From Planctomycetota bacterium (GTDB taxonomy: Bacteria; Planctomycetota; UBA1135; GCA-002686595): 64,000 nucleotides of DNA. Below, piece after piece: positions 42,164 through 50,467 of this stretch. Every line of letters starts with the position of its first letter. Positions within the stretch are counted from its first letter, which is position 1. The stretch lies in the NCBI GenBank assembly GCA_016779205.1, contig JADHOC010000019.1, positions 1-64,000 of the forward strand, written 5' to 3'. The notes under the pieces are model-generated. The model saw only the letters and a list, made by a program, of their open reading frames with translations. It was not told the DNA's origin and did not search any database. A program made the translations under genes and the position numbers.

Positions 42164-43330
42164 TCAACCTTCTCGGGCCCCCTCGGGGCGGCCCAGGTCC
42201 CCGAGCTCCTCCCGGTGGTGCGCCAGGGCCGCTGCCACCTGGTCCATGGAGTCCCCGCCGTACTTCTCCAGGAAGGCCTCCGCGAGGGTCAGCGCCACCA
42301 CGGCCTCCCCCACCACGGAGCAGGCCGGCACCGAGGTGACGTCGGAGCGCTGGTAGGTGGCCTCCACGGCCTCTCCGGTGTGGAGGTCCACCGAGGGCAT
42401 TCCCTGGCGGATCGAGGGGATGGGCTTCATGGCGGCCCGGACCACCAGGGGCTCCCCCGTGGACATGCCGCCCTCGAGGCCCCCGGCGCGGTTGGAACTC
42501 CGCGCGAAGGCCCCTGCAGCCCCCCCGGGGACGATTCCGTCGTGCACTGCGCTGCCCCGGCGCTCGGCCACCTCCATGCCCAGGCCGAACTCCACCCCCT
42601 TGATGGCGGGGATCGAGAACAGCGCCCCACCCAACCGCGAGGTCAGCCGCTCGGGGCCGCTGGCGCAGGACCCGAGGCCCGGCGGCAAGCCCAGGGCACG
42701 CACCTCGAAGGTCCCTCCGAGGCTGTCCTTGGCCTCCCGGGCCTGATCCACCGCCTCCCGCATGGAGGCGTCTGCGGCCGGGTCCAGACTCAGGAATTCG
42801 GAGGAGGCCCGGACATCCCTCATGCGACCTTCTGCCGCACCCCACGCCCCGGGATCGCATCGCACGCCACCGAGGGCGGTCAGGAACCCGAAGACCTCCA
42901 CGCCGAAGGCCTCGATGACCTGGCGGGCGATTCCAGCGGCAGCCACCCGGGCCGCGGTCTCCCGGGCGCTGGCCCGCTCGAGGACAGCCCGGGGGTCCCG
43001 GTGCCCCCACTTCTGGCAGCCCGCGAGGTCCGCGTGGCCCGGCCTGGGGTTGGTGGGCGTGGGCAGCCGCTCGATGACGGAGTCCTTGTTCTTCACCGCG
43101 AACGCGATGGGCGCCCCGATGGTCACGCCCCCCTTCCAGCCGGAGAGGATCTCCACGCGGTCGGTTTCGATCCGCATGCGCCCCCCACGGCCGTAGCCCA
43201 GCTGGCGCCGGGCGAGCTCCGCGTCCACCCGCTCCACATCGAGCCGCAGCCCCGCGGGCACGCCCTCCACGATGCCGATCAACGTCGGCCCATGGGACTC
43301 ACCAGCCGTGCGCCATTGCAGTCGCGTCAA
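42164..43330 (-). CDS. aroC: chorismate synthase
   Basis: Converts 5-enolpyruvylshikimate-3-phosphate to chorismate using reduced FMN. The 388 aa start at a TTG (MTRLQWRTAGESHGPTL), with AGGAG about 10 nt upstream; the family start supports this codon. Conserved blocks include GRGGRMRIE, RPGHADLAG, ARETAARVAAG-type and SNRAGGLEGGMSTGEP. It lies 30 bp after the receiver-domain gene on the same strand, so the two probably share an mRNA. Confidence 0.97.
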   Translation of the reverse strand: MTRLQWRTAGESHGPTLIGIVEGVPAGLRLDVERVDAELARRQLGYGRGGRMRIETDRVEILSGWKGGVTIGAPIAFAVKNKDSVIERLPTPTNPRPGHADLAGCQKWGHRDPRAVLERASARETAARVAAAGIARQVIEAFGVEVFGFLTALGGVRCDPGAWGAAEGRMRDVRASSEFLSLDPAADASMREAVDQAREAKDSLGGTFEVRALGLPPGLGSCASGPERLTSRLGGALFSIPAIKGVEFGLGMEVAERRGSAVHDGIVPGGAAGAFARSSNRAGGLEGGMSTGEPLVVRAAMKPIPSIRQGMPSVDLHTGEAVEATYQRSDVTSVPACSVVGEAVVALTLAEAFLEKYGGDSMDQVAAALAHHREELGDLGRPEGAREG

Positions 43331-43360
43331 CGTCGTGCTCCTCGGATCAGGGGTTGGGGC

Positions 43361-44023
43361 TCAGGAACCAGGGGTGATCTCGATCCACCCGTCGTCATCG
43401 TCGTCCTCGTCGGGCGCGGCACCACCCCCGGACTGGCTTTCCTCGGGCGACGCCGCCGGAGCCTTCTCCGGTCGAGGCACCTCGAAGTCCGAGGGGGCCG
43501 CCGACGCGCCACCACCGGCCGCTCCCTCCCCCAGCGCACGATCGATCGCGGCCTCGAGGTCGGTGAACTCGAAGGGCTTCGCTAGGGTCCCGACCACCTC
43601 CGGAAGCGCGGTCAGCGCGGCCTTGATGGCCGCGTCGAGGTAGCCGGAGACCACCAGCGTGCGCGGCAGGATCCCATCCGCGCGCAGCCGCGGGAGCTCC
43701 TGCACCGCCGACTCTGCGCCGAGGTCCACGTCGGACACCAGGAGGTCCGGCGCCCCTTCGGCGAGACGCTCCCGCGCCTCCACGAAGGAGCCCGCGGTGC
43801 GCACCTCGAAGCCCCGCTGGGAGAGGAACCACGTGAGCAGCTCGACGATACGAGCGTCGTTGTCCACCAGCAGGAGGCTGGCGCGCGACGCCCCGGGGGC
43901 CGCTGCCTCGATTGCCGCAGGCTCGGCCTCACCTCCCATCCGGGGCGGCTCCTCCTGCGGGGTGACCAGAGGGTCCCGCCTCACCCCGTCTCCGCTCGCC
44001 TGCCCGGCCTCATGGGAATCCAT
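43361..44023 (-). CDS. stand-alone response-regulator receiver protein with acidic tail
   Basis: A two-component receiver domain spans about residues 48-168 of 220. Asp54 and Asp56 form the acidic pocket, Asp98 is the likely phospho-acceptor (LLVSDVDLG), Ser126 is the switch residue and Lys149 (LAKPFEF) is conserved. No DNA-binding or enzymatic output domain follows. The C-terminal about 50 residues are disordered and end in a run of aspartates with GWIEI. The N-terminal 45 residues are also low complexity. TAGCCT lies 7 nt before the ATG, suggesting a leaderless mRNA. It precedes aroC. Confidence 0.88.
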   Translation of the reverse strand: MDSHEAGQASGDGVRRDPLVTPQEEPPRMGGEAEPAAIEAAAPGASRASLLLVDNDARIVELLTWFLSQRGFEVRTAGSFVEARERLAEGAPDLLVSDVDLGAESAVQELPRLRADGILPRTLVVSGYLDAAIKAALTALPEVVGTLAKPFEFTDLEAAIDRALGEGAAGGGASAAPSDFEVPRPEKAPAASPEESQSGGGAAPDEDDDDDGWIEITPGS

Positions 44024-44030
44024 GGGGCCG

Positions 44031-44036
44031 AGGCTA
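44031..44036 (-). promoter_or_regulatory. leaderless-type -10 box of the receiver gene
   Basis: TAGCCT on the minus strand with 7 nt to the ATG. The TAG is also the stop codon of the upstream gene, so coincidence is possible for this one. Confidence 0.4.
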
Positions 44037-45380
44037 CCGAACCGGGGCCACAGGATCCCCATCCCCCGCGATCTGTCTCCTCCACGCCTCCAGGCCTTCG
44101 AGGGAGCGCACCTCACGCGTCGCCATCCGCTGCCGCTCCGCCTCCCCCGGCTCGCCGCTCGGCGGCTCGGTGCCGCGTCCATCCGGGCTCCCCCACCGGG
44201 CTCGAACCACGTTCCGGAAGGCGAGGCTCTCCTGCGGCGCTCCCCCAAGCTGCCAGTCCCGCACGGGATCTGGCCCGAGCGGAGTGACCTCGATGGCGAG
44301 GTCGAGGTGGCCCTGGCGGGCATCGTCGAACCGCGCGAAGAGCCGGTGGGGCCGATCAGGCAGCCCGACCTCGAACTGTACGGCGGGCGGGCTCGACGGG
44401 CCCGGAGCGGGGAGCGACATGACGTCGAGGAGCGCCACACCCGACATGCAGAGGGAGGTCGCGGGCCGCTCCCCTGGGAGCTCGGGGTGAGGAACGCCCC
44501 AGAAGGCCACGCGCCGCTCCGCACCCGGTCCCGTGAGGAAGCGCGCCTTCGGCTCCCCCTCCGAGTCGTCTCCCTCCAGCCAGACCACCGCAGCGGGAAC
44601 GCTCAGCTCGTCGCAGCGTCGCCGGGCGGCGGCGACCTCCTCGGCGGAGCAGTTGGGGAGGTGCACGTGGGCGAAGCGCGGCGCGCCCTCGCGCGAGGCG
44701 ATCCAGCCCAGGGCGTCCATCAGGCCACCGTCGCGGGGCTCGGCGTCCGCGCGTGCCCAGCCGGGGAGGCCCTCGCCACCGAAGAGGGCGCACTCGAAGC
44801 CGAGGGCAGCCTGGTGCTCGCCCAGGGTCGGCGGGCCGCCGCGCGGACGCGGCGCACCCCGACCCGCTCCAAGAGGCCATCCCATCTCGAGGGGGTGGTG
44901 CCCCGTGAGGGCGCCCGCCAGATTCCCCGGGAGGTGCGTGGAGGGCGCGATCCACAGCATCTCGGTTCCGACGTCCCGTTCGTGGCGAGGCGTGTCCTCG
45001 ACGGTCACGAGGAGCCAACCCGACGAGCGGTCCAGCAGCTCCCTCGACAGGGGTGAGGGGAGCTCGGCTCCCCGCGAGAGAATCCAGCCTCCGCCGAGGA
45101 TCAACACCGCCAAGAGAACGCGGGCGGGACCGCGACCTCGATCGCCGCGGAGGGCGACCGCTCCGCAGGCGAGGAGGGCGGCGCCGCCCAGGGCCGCCGC
45201 CGCATCGGACGGGCCGGCCCCACCAGCGGTGAATTGCAGGGCGAGCCCGGCCGCGGCCCCGAGCGCGCCCCCGCCGAGGGCCAGCCGGGCCGAGGGCCGC
45301 CGCGACGGGGACCGCCGCGACGATGCTCCTCCCACGGCGGCGCCGTGCTCGGGAGGATTCGGCGTCACCGGGGTCGACAT
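44034..45380 (-). CDS. membrane-anchored, degenerate sulfatase/alkaline-phosphatase-superfamily protein
   Basis: 448 aa with three hydrophobic N-terminal segments (about 33-52, 58-77, 86-102) and a soluble domain. Segment by segment the soluble part parallels the divergent neighbour: LVTVEDTPRHE (124-134) for LLTLDTTRFD, STHLPGNLAGALTG for HTHPSMASVLTG, TLGEHQAALGFECALF for TLAEHLRAQGYATAGF. FAHVHLPN then matches FLHVHFFQ, and WLEGDDSEGEP matches AADHGEEFDER. Most metal ligands are lost, including the DH pair and the histidine-rich segment near SLHHSHTVH. A binding or partner role is more likely than catalysis. The family call is from this self-comparison. A TAGGCT box lies 7 nt before the ATG. 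Confidence 0.7.
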   Translation of the reverse strand: MSTPVTPNPPEHGAAVGGASSRRSPSRRPSARLALGGGALGAAAGLALQFTAGGAGPSDAAAALGGAALLACGAVALRGDRGRGPARVLLAVLILGGGWILSRGAELPSPLSRELLDRSSGWLLVTVEDTPRHERDVGTEMLWIAPSTHLPGNLAGALTGHHPLEMGWPLGAGRGAPRPRGGPPTLGEHQAALGFECALFGGEGLPGWARADAEPRDGGLMDALGWIASREGAPRFAHVHLPNCSAEEVAAARRRCDELSVPAAVVWLEGDDSEGEPKARFLTGPGAERRVAFWGVPHPELPGERPATSLCMSGVALLDVMSLPAPGPSSPPAVQFEVGLPDRPHRLFARFDDARQGHLDLAIEVTPLGPDPVRDWQLGGAPQESLAFRNVVRARWGSPDGRGTEPPSGEPGEAERQRMATREVRSLEGLEAWRRQIAGDGDPVAPVR

Positions 45381-45386
45381 GGGGCA

Positions 45387-45393
45387 TAGCCTA
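45387..45393. promoter_or_regulatory. overlapping divergent leaderless-type -10 boxes
   Basis: The 7-bp tagccta reads TAGCCT on plus (6 nt before the ATG at 45399) and TAGGCT on minus (7 nt before the ATG at 45380). Only 18 bp separate the two start codons, so both mRNAs would begin at or next to the AUG. Confidence 0.6.
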
Positions 45394-45398
45394 GGGCC

Positions 45399-47225
45399 AT
45401 GGGGATCCCGTCGTCCACGCGCTTCGCCGCGCCCTTCGCCGTCGCCGCGGCGCTGATGGCGTGGGTGGCACGCGTCCCCGACGTGGGCCCCTGGACCCTC
45501 GGGGAACTCGTCCCGCGCCTCGGCCCACCGACGCTCGCCGCCCTCGCGGGAGCGGCCGTCGGTGCGGCCCTCACCGCGCGGTCCCGCGACGGACGGGGCG
45601 CCGTCCTCGCCGCGCTCGTGGGCGCACTCTGCTCCCTGGCCTTCTTCCAGCTCTTCGATCTGGACGTGCCGCGGCGCCGCGGGGTGCTCATGGCCGTGGG
45701 ATCCTCCGCCGTCGTCTCGGCCCTCACCGCGTGGCTCAACCGCGCCGGCGGCGTCGGCCGCGCCGCCGCGGTGGCCGTCCTCGGCCTCGTCGCGCTCGCC
45801 GGCATGGACGCCGCGGGCCGCGGACCGGTGCGGACCGGACTCCCGCCGCTGGAGGCAGCCTCGCCCTCCGCCGACGCCCCCGACATCGTCCTGCTGACCC
45901 TGGACACGACGCGATTCGACGCCGTGGGCTTCCACCAGCCCGCCGGGTCCTACGACCGCGCCCGCAGCACGACGCCGCACCTCGACGAGCTCTCCAGCTT
46001 CGGGGTGCGCTTCACCGCCGCCACGGCCCCCGCCCCCCACACGCACCCGTCGATGGCCTCGGTGCTCACCGGCCTCGACCCCGCCGTGCACGGGTCGGTG
46101 AGCGGCGCGCCGATGCTCGCCCACGGCGTCGTCACCCTCGCCGAACACCTGCGCGCCCAGGGCTACGCCACCGCGGGGTTCCTGGACAACCCCTGGCTCG
46201 GGGAGACCTTCGGCCTATCCCGGGGCTATGAGCACCTGGAGATGAACGCGCGTCCGGAGCGGGTGATCCGCTGGCTGGACGAACCCAGGGATCAGCCGAT
46301 CTTCCTGCACGTGCACTTCTTCCAGCCCCACGGCCCCTACGAGCGCCGGGACGTCGAGGCCCTCGGCGGTCCCCGCGCGACGGCCGCCACCCGCGCGCGG
46401 ATCGGCGACCGCTTCGACGCGAACCGGATCCGGGACGGTGAGGTGCCAGGGAGCCACGGTCTCACGCCGGAGGAGCTCGACTGGCTGCGGGAGCTCTACC
46501 ACTCCGAGGTCCGAGCCATGGACGCCGACATCGGAGTGTTGCTCGAGCAGCTCACGAAGCGTCCCCGTTCCCGGCGCTCGAAGCTGATCGCGGTGGCCGC
46601 CGACCACGGGGAGGAGTTCGACGAGCGCGGGTCCCTCCACCACTCCCACACCGTGCACCAGGAGCTGGTCCACGTCCCGCTCATGATCCACGGGCCCGGC
46701 GGTCGCGCCCACGGTCCCTCCGAGGTGAACGAGCCCGTGGGGCTCGTGGATCTGGCTCCCACGATCCTCGACCTCGCCGGCCTCGCCCCGCTCCCGAACG
46801 TCGGCACGGGTGTGAGCCTGGCGCCCCTCATGGGCGCAGACCGGGACGGGGCCGCGGGGATCCCGGCGCCGCGGCTGATCGTCAGCCAGCGCGAGCGTCA
46901 CGCCGGCGGTCGGCGGCTCCTCGCGGCCCGGCTCGGGTCCTGGAAGCTCCATGTGCGCACGCCGCCGGCGGAGGCCGGCGCGGCGCTGGCCCCCGACGAG
47001 GAGCTCGACCTCCTGCTCTACCGCCTCGACCTCGACCCATCCGAGTCCTCGGACGTGGCGGCCGACCACCCGGACAAGGTGCGGGAGCTCCTGGGCGCCC
47101 TCCGCCAGTGGGACACGCGGACCCGGGAGCAGGCGGGCCGGCTCGGCGGCGACACCTGCGAGGGGCCCATCCCCGCCGCCGTCGACGCCGACCTGAGGAC
47201 GCTCGGCTACGGCGGCGGCCGCTGA
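45399..47225 (+). CDS. membrane-bound sulfatase-superfamily hydrolase with Thr at the nucleophile site
   Basis: 608 aa. About four hydrophobic segments occupy the first 140 residues, and the superfamily domain starts at DIVLLTLDTTRFD (162-174). The nucleophile region reads APHTHPSMASVLTG: where sulfatases have C-x-P-S-R, this protein has Thr215-His-Pro-Ser218-Met, so formylglycine cannot form. Other landmarks are QPHGPY (309-314), AADHGEEFDERG (400-411) and HHSHTVH. Threonine nucleophiles are usual in phosphoethanolamine-transferase-type members, so a phosphodiester or phosphotransferase activity at the membrane is more likely than sulfate hydrolysis. It is divergent from a degenerate paralogue. 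Confidence 0.82.
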   Translation: MGIPSSTRFAAPFAVAAALMAWVARVPDVGPWTLGELVPRLGPPTLAALAGAAVGAALTARSRDGRGAVLAALVGALCSLAFFQLFDLDVPRRRGVLMAVGSSAVVSALTAWLNRAGGVGRAAAVAVLGLVALAGMDAAGRGPVRTGLPPLEAASPSADAPDIVLLTLDTTRFDAVGFHQPAGSYDRARSTTPHLDELSSFGVRFTAATAPAPHTHPSMASVLTGLDPAVHGSVSGAPMLAHGVVTLAEHLRAQGYATAGFLDNPWLGETFGLSRGYEHLEMNARPERVIRWLDEPRDQPIFLHVHFFQPHGPYERRDVEALGGPRATAATRARIGDRFDANRIRDGEVPGSHGLTPEELDWLRELYHSEVRAMDADIGVLLEQLTKRPRSRRSKLIAVAADHGEEFDERGSLHHSHTVHQELVHVPLMIHGPGGRAHGPSEVNEPVGLVDLAPTILDLAGLAPLPNVGTGVSLAPLMGADRDGAAGIPAPRLIVSQRERHAGGRRLLAARLGSWKLHVRTPPAEAGAALAPDEELDLLLYRLDLDPSESSDVAADHPDKVRELLGALRQWDTRTREQAGRLGGDTCEGPIPAAVDADLRTLGYGGGR

Positions 47226-47246
47226 GTCAGCGACCGCCTGGCGCGC

Positions 47247-47762
47247 TCACTCGCCCTCGGGTGCGGCGAGGGTGACGAGCTTGTCCCCCGCTCCCACCGC
47301 GTCGCCGGCCGAGGCGTGGAGCGTCTTGACGACCCCGTCTCCGGGCGCGCCGATCTCGTTCTGCATCTTCATGGCCTCGAGGATCAGCAGCGGCTGCCCC
47401 TCGGTGACGGCCTCGCCCGCCTGGACGAGCACCTCCACGACCACGCCGGGCATCACGGCCTTGAGCAGTCCGCCGCCCTTGTTGGCCGCCCGGGCCGCGA
47501 GGTTGGCGGCGCGCTCGCGCTCATCCTCCAGCTCACAGTCGTACCGGTGACCGGCGATGGTGATGGCGATCTCGTGGGGCCCGCCCTCGATGGACATGGC
47601 GTAGCTCTTGCCGCCGTGGATGAGGACGATCTGCCCGAGGTTGTCTGCCTCGGCGTACTCCACCTCGCACGGCTCGCCGTCCAGGTGGACGATGAGCTCG
47701 CCCAGTCGCTCGGTCAGCTCGACCTCGTGGGTGGTCTCTCCGATCTTGACGAAGGTCTTCAC
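47247..47762 (-). CDS. biotin carboxyl carrier subunit of an acyl-CoA carboxylase
   Basis: 171 aa. The C-terminal biotinyl domain has EAMKMQNEI with Lys132 as the biotinylation site. The N-terminal half (TTHEVELTERLGELIVHLDG onwards) resembles the BT-type linker domain of propionyl- and methylcrotonyl-CoA carboxylase alpha chains rather than short AccB. The GTG start overlaps the biotin carboxylase stop (GTGA). The carboxyltransferase is not in the window, so the acyl-CoA substrate is unknown. Confidence 0.9.
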   Translation of the reverse strand: MKTFVKIGETTHEVELTERLGELIVHLDGEPCEVEYAEADNLGQIVLIHGGKSYAMSIEGGPHEIAITIAGHRYDCELEDERERAANLAARAANKGGGLLKAVMPGVVVEVLVQAGEAVTEGQPLLILEAMKMQNEIGAPGDGVVKTLHASAGDAVGAGDKLVTLAAPEGE

Positions 47763-49282
47763 GGCTGCACCTCCGTGGCTGCGGCGACGCCGGCCCGGCC
47801 CACATGACCCGTGAGCTCTCCGCGCGTGCGCTGTTGCCAGCCGACGCGACCGGCGGCGCTGGGCGCCAGCGCCTTGCGGCGCGCCTGGTGATGGCGGTAG
47901 ATGGCCGCCGCCACCGCGGCGAGGCCCTCGTACTCCTTGGGGGACTCGATGGTCAGCCCCTCGAGGAAGTGAGTGTCGTAGTCGCCCGAGACGAAGCGCT
48001 CGTGCATCAGGACCTGGAGCGCGGCGGGCAGGCTGGTGTGCACGCCGCCGACGTTCATCTCCCGGATGGCGCGGATCATGCGCGCGATGGCCTCCTCGCG
48101 GTCAGCACCCCAGACGATGAGCTTGCCCAGCATCGGGTCGTACTCGAGGCCGACCTCGAGACCGCGGTACATGGCGGTGTCCAGTCTCACCCAGGGGCCG
48201 CCGGGCGCCCTGAGGTTGTGGAGCACGCCCGTCGAGGGGAGGAAGCCGTTGAAGGGGTCCTCGGCGTTGATCCGCACCTCGATGGAGTGCCCGCGGATGG
48301 AGAGGTCCTCCTGGCCGTAGCCGAGGGGCTGGCCGTCGGCGATGCGCAGCTGCTCACGCACCAGGTCGACCCCCGTGATCATCTCGGTCACGGGGTGCTC
48401 GACCTGCAGGCGGGTGTTCATCTCCAGGAAGAAGAACTCGCCGCCCGACCAGAGGAACTCGACCGTGCCGGCCCCGCGGTAGTCCACGGCGTGCCCCGCG
48501 CGCAGCGCGACCTCGCCCATGGCCCGCCGCGACTCCTCGTCGAGGATGCTCGAGGGGGCCTCCTCCACGAGCTTCTGGTGGCGGCGCTGGACCGAGCACT
48601 CGCGCTCGAAGAAGTGCACGCCGTTGCCGTGGCCGTCGAACATGACCTGGACCTCCACGTGGCGCGGAGAGTCGAGGTAGCGCTCCAGGTAGACGCGGCC
48701 ATCCCCGAAGGAGGCGACCGCCTCCCCCGAGGCCGTCCGGAACGCCGACGCCATCTCGCTCGGCTCGCGCACGATGCGGATGCCCTTGCCGCCGCCGCCG
48801 GCCGCCGCCTTGATCGCGATGGGGTAGCCGATGGCCTCCGCCTCGCGGGTCGCCGCCTCCACGTCGTCCACCGGATCGACGAGCCCGGGGACGCAGGGGA
48901 CCCCGGCCTCCTTCATGACGCGGCGGGAGGTGATCTTGTCCCCCATCGTGGTGATCGCGCCCGCGGGCGGCCCGATCCACGCGATGCCCGCCTCCTCGAC
49001 CCTGCGCGCGAACTCGGCGTTCTCGCTCAGGAACCCGTAGCCGGGGTGGATGGCCTCCGCTCCGGTCTCGCGCGCCGCCGCGAGGATCTTGTCCATATCG
49101 AGATAGCTCTCGGAGGGCAGCTTCCCGCCGAGGGGAACGGCGACGTCCGCCATGCGGGTGTGCAGCGCCCGCGCGTCCGCTTCGGAATAGACGGCGATGG
49201 ACTCGAGGCCCATCTCTCGGGCGGAACGGATCACGCGCAGCGCGATCTCTCCACGGTTGGCGATGAGGATGCGTTTGAACAT
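47759..49282 (-). CDS. biotin carboxylase subunit of an acyl-CoA carboxylase
   Basis: Carboxylates biotin using ATP and bicarbonate. From MFKRILIANRGEIALRVIR the product is 507 aa: biotin-carboxylase N domain, ATP-grasp with AAAGGGGKGIRIV, catalytic EMNTRLQVEHPVTE, and C domain to about residue 450. A basic tail of about 50 residues follows. Together with the coupled carrier gene it equals a split PccA/MccA-type alpha chain. The longer upstream frame lacks family similarity and was excluded. Confidence 0.93.
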   Translation of the reverse strand: MFKRILIANRGEIALRVIRSAREMGLESIAVYSEADARALHTRMADVAVPLGGKLPSESYLDMDKILAAARETGAEAIHPGYGFLSENAEFARRVEEAGIAWIGPPAGAITTMGDKITSRRVMKEAGVPCVPGLVDPVDDVEAATREAEAIGYPIAIKAAAGGGGKGIRIVREPSEMASAFRTASGEAVASFGDGRVYLERYLDSPRHVEVQVMFDGHGNGVHFFERECSVQRRHQKLVEEAPSSILDEESRRAMGEVALRAGHAVDYRGAGTVEFLWSGGEFFFLEMNTRLQVEHPVTEMITGVDLVREQLRIADGQPLGYGQEDLSIRGHSIEVRINAEDPFNGFLPSTGVLHNLRAPGGPWVRLDTAMYRGLEVGLEYDPMLGKLIVWGADREEAIARMIRAIREMNVGGVHTSLPAALQVLMHERFVSGDYDTHFLEGLTIESPKEYEGLAAVAAAIYRHHQARRKALAPSAAGRVGWQQRTRGELTGHVGRAGVAAATEVQP

Positions 49283-49392
49283 GCGTTCGACCCGGCGGCC
49301 AGGGGGGGGCCCGCGGCGGAGGGCCGGGGATTGTCCGCAACGGTCGCCGCTCACGCCATAGTCAAGCCGCTGCAATCCGCCGCATCAGCCCG

Positions 49393-50445
49393 GTGCGCCG
49401 AGGCGAAATGCTCGGCATGCGAGAGAGTGAAGAGGTGCGGACGCCCGGGTTCTCGGGTGCGATGGCGTTGATCTGGACTTGCGCGCTGGTGCTGGCGAGC
49501 TGCTCCTCGACGCGATCGGTGGACGAGGTCCTGGAGCGCACCGAGTCCGCGCCCGTCGAGCAAGGCGTCCCGGCACCGCTCCCCAAGGCCGCGCCGGCCG
49601 CCGAGCCCGCGGCCCCCTCCGAGTCCGGCGAGGTCGACGGGACCGAGTCGACTCCCGTGGGTCCCGCCGAGGCGCTCGCTACGGTGGATCCCCTGGAACT
49701 CGCCCGCCTCGCGAGCCGGCGCCTGGAGGAGTCGACGGAGATCTGCACCGCCCTGCTGCCGAGGGCCCGCGCAGAGGACGCGAGCTACGAGGATCTGATG
49801 GCCGCCTCGAGGGCGCTCATCCTCAACGCCGACCTGCGGCTCCAATCGACCCTGGCCCTGCAAGCGGATTCCGGGCCGACGCCGCCGCCGGAGGTCCTGA
49901 TCGACCTGGAGGACGACGTCTCCGGGGAGCTCAAGTCGGAGATCCGCTCCCTGGCCACGGGCTCCGCCGGCTTCGCCCAGCGCGCCCTCGCCCTGCGGCC
50001 CGGCGACCCGGCGGCCGAGCTCTTCAGCACCCTCGGGACCGGGCTGCGCCTCTGGTCCCTGCCCACCCTGCAGGCCCTGGCGAGCGGGGCGGCGACCACC
50101 CTCCCCGGACAGATCAAGCGCCTCGCCGCCGCCGCCCCCGACTTCGAGGGCGCGTCTCCCCTGCGGCTCAAGGGCCGCTTCCAGTCCCGCGCGCCGTGGC
50201 CCTTCAAGGACCTCGAGGAGGGTCGGGACACCCTCGCCGCGGCCGTCGACGCCGCGCCGATCCCGCTCAACCTGCTGTTCCTCGGAGACGCGCACTGGCT
50301 GTGCGGCGAGGAGGAATCCGCCCGAGAGCGCTGGCGCCAGGCCACGTCGGCTCCGGCGGACGCGGAAACGGAGGGGGCCGCTCCCTTCATCCGATCGATC
50401 GCGCGCCGGCGACTCGAGGGCGCCGCGCTCGCCTCCGGCCGCTGA
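49393..50445 (+). CDS. putative lipoprotein, helical repeat-like, function unknown
   Basis: Not recognised as a named family. A signal peptide ends in the lipobox LVLASC, with Cys37 as the expected lipidated residue. A Pro/Ala/Glu linker follows to about residue 95, then mostly alpha-helical sequence. Two stretches, ALALRPGDPAAELFSTLGTG and AHWLCGEEESARERWRQAT, look like tetratricopeptide helices, so it may be a surface TPR scaffold. The start could be the GTG used here or ATGs 15 and 24 nt later; the last best fits the signal peptide. It is divergent from the biotin carboxylase by 110 bp. Confidence 0.65.
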   Translation: MRRGEMLGMRESEEVRTPGFSGAMALIWTCALVLASCSSTRSVDEVLERTESAPVEQGVPAPLPKAAPAAEPAAPSESGEVDGTESTPVGPAEALATVDPLELARLASRRLEESTEICTALLPRARAEDASYEDLMAASRALILNADLRLQSTLALQADSGPTPPPEVLIDLEDDVSGELKSEIRSLATGSAGFAQRALALRPGDPAAELFSTLGTGLRLWSLPTLQALASGAATTLPGQIKRLAAAAPDFEGASPLRLKGRFQSRAPWPFKDLEEGRDTLAAAVDAAPIPLNLLFLGDAHWLCGEEESARERWRQATSAPADAETEGAAPFIRSIARRRLEGAALASGR

Positions 50446-50467
50446 GCGCTGGCGCGAAGCTGGCCGA

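Noticed and set aside
43361-44524. longer 387-codon version of the receiver protein
   Set aside because: The extra N-terminal part overlaps the well-supported upstream gene and is low-complexity; the ATG at 44023 fits the promoter-like box and the receiver domain.
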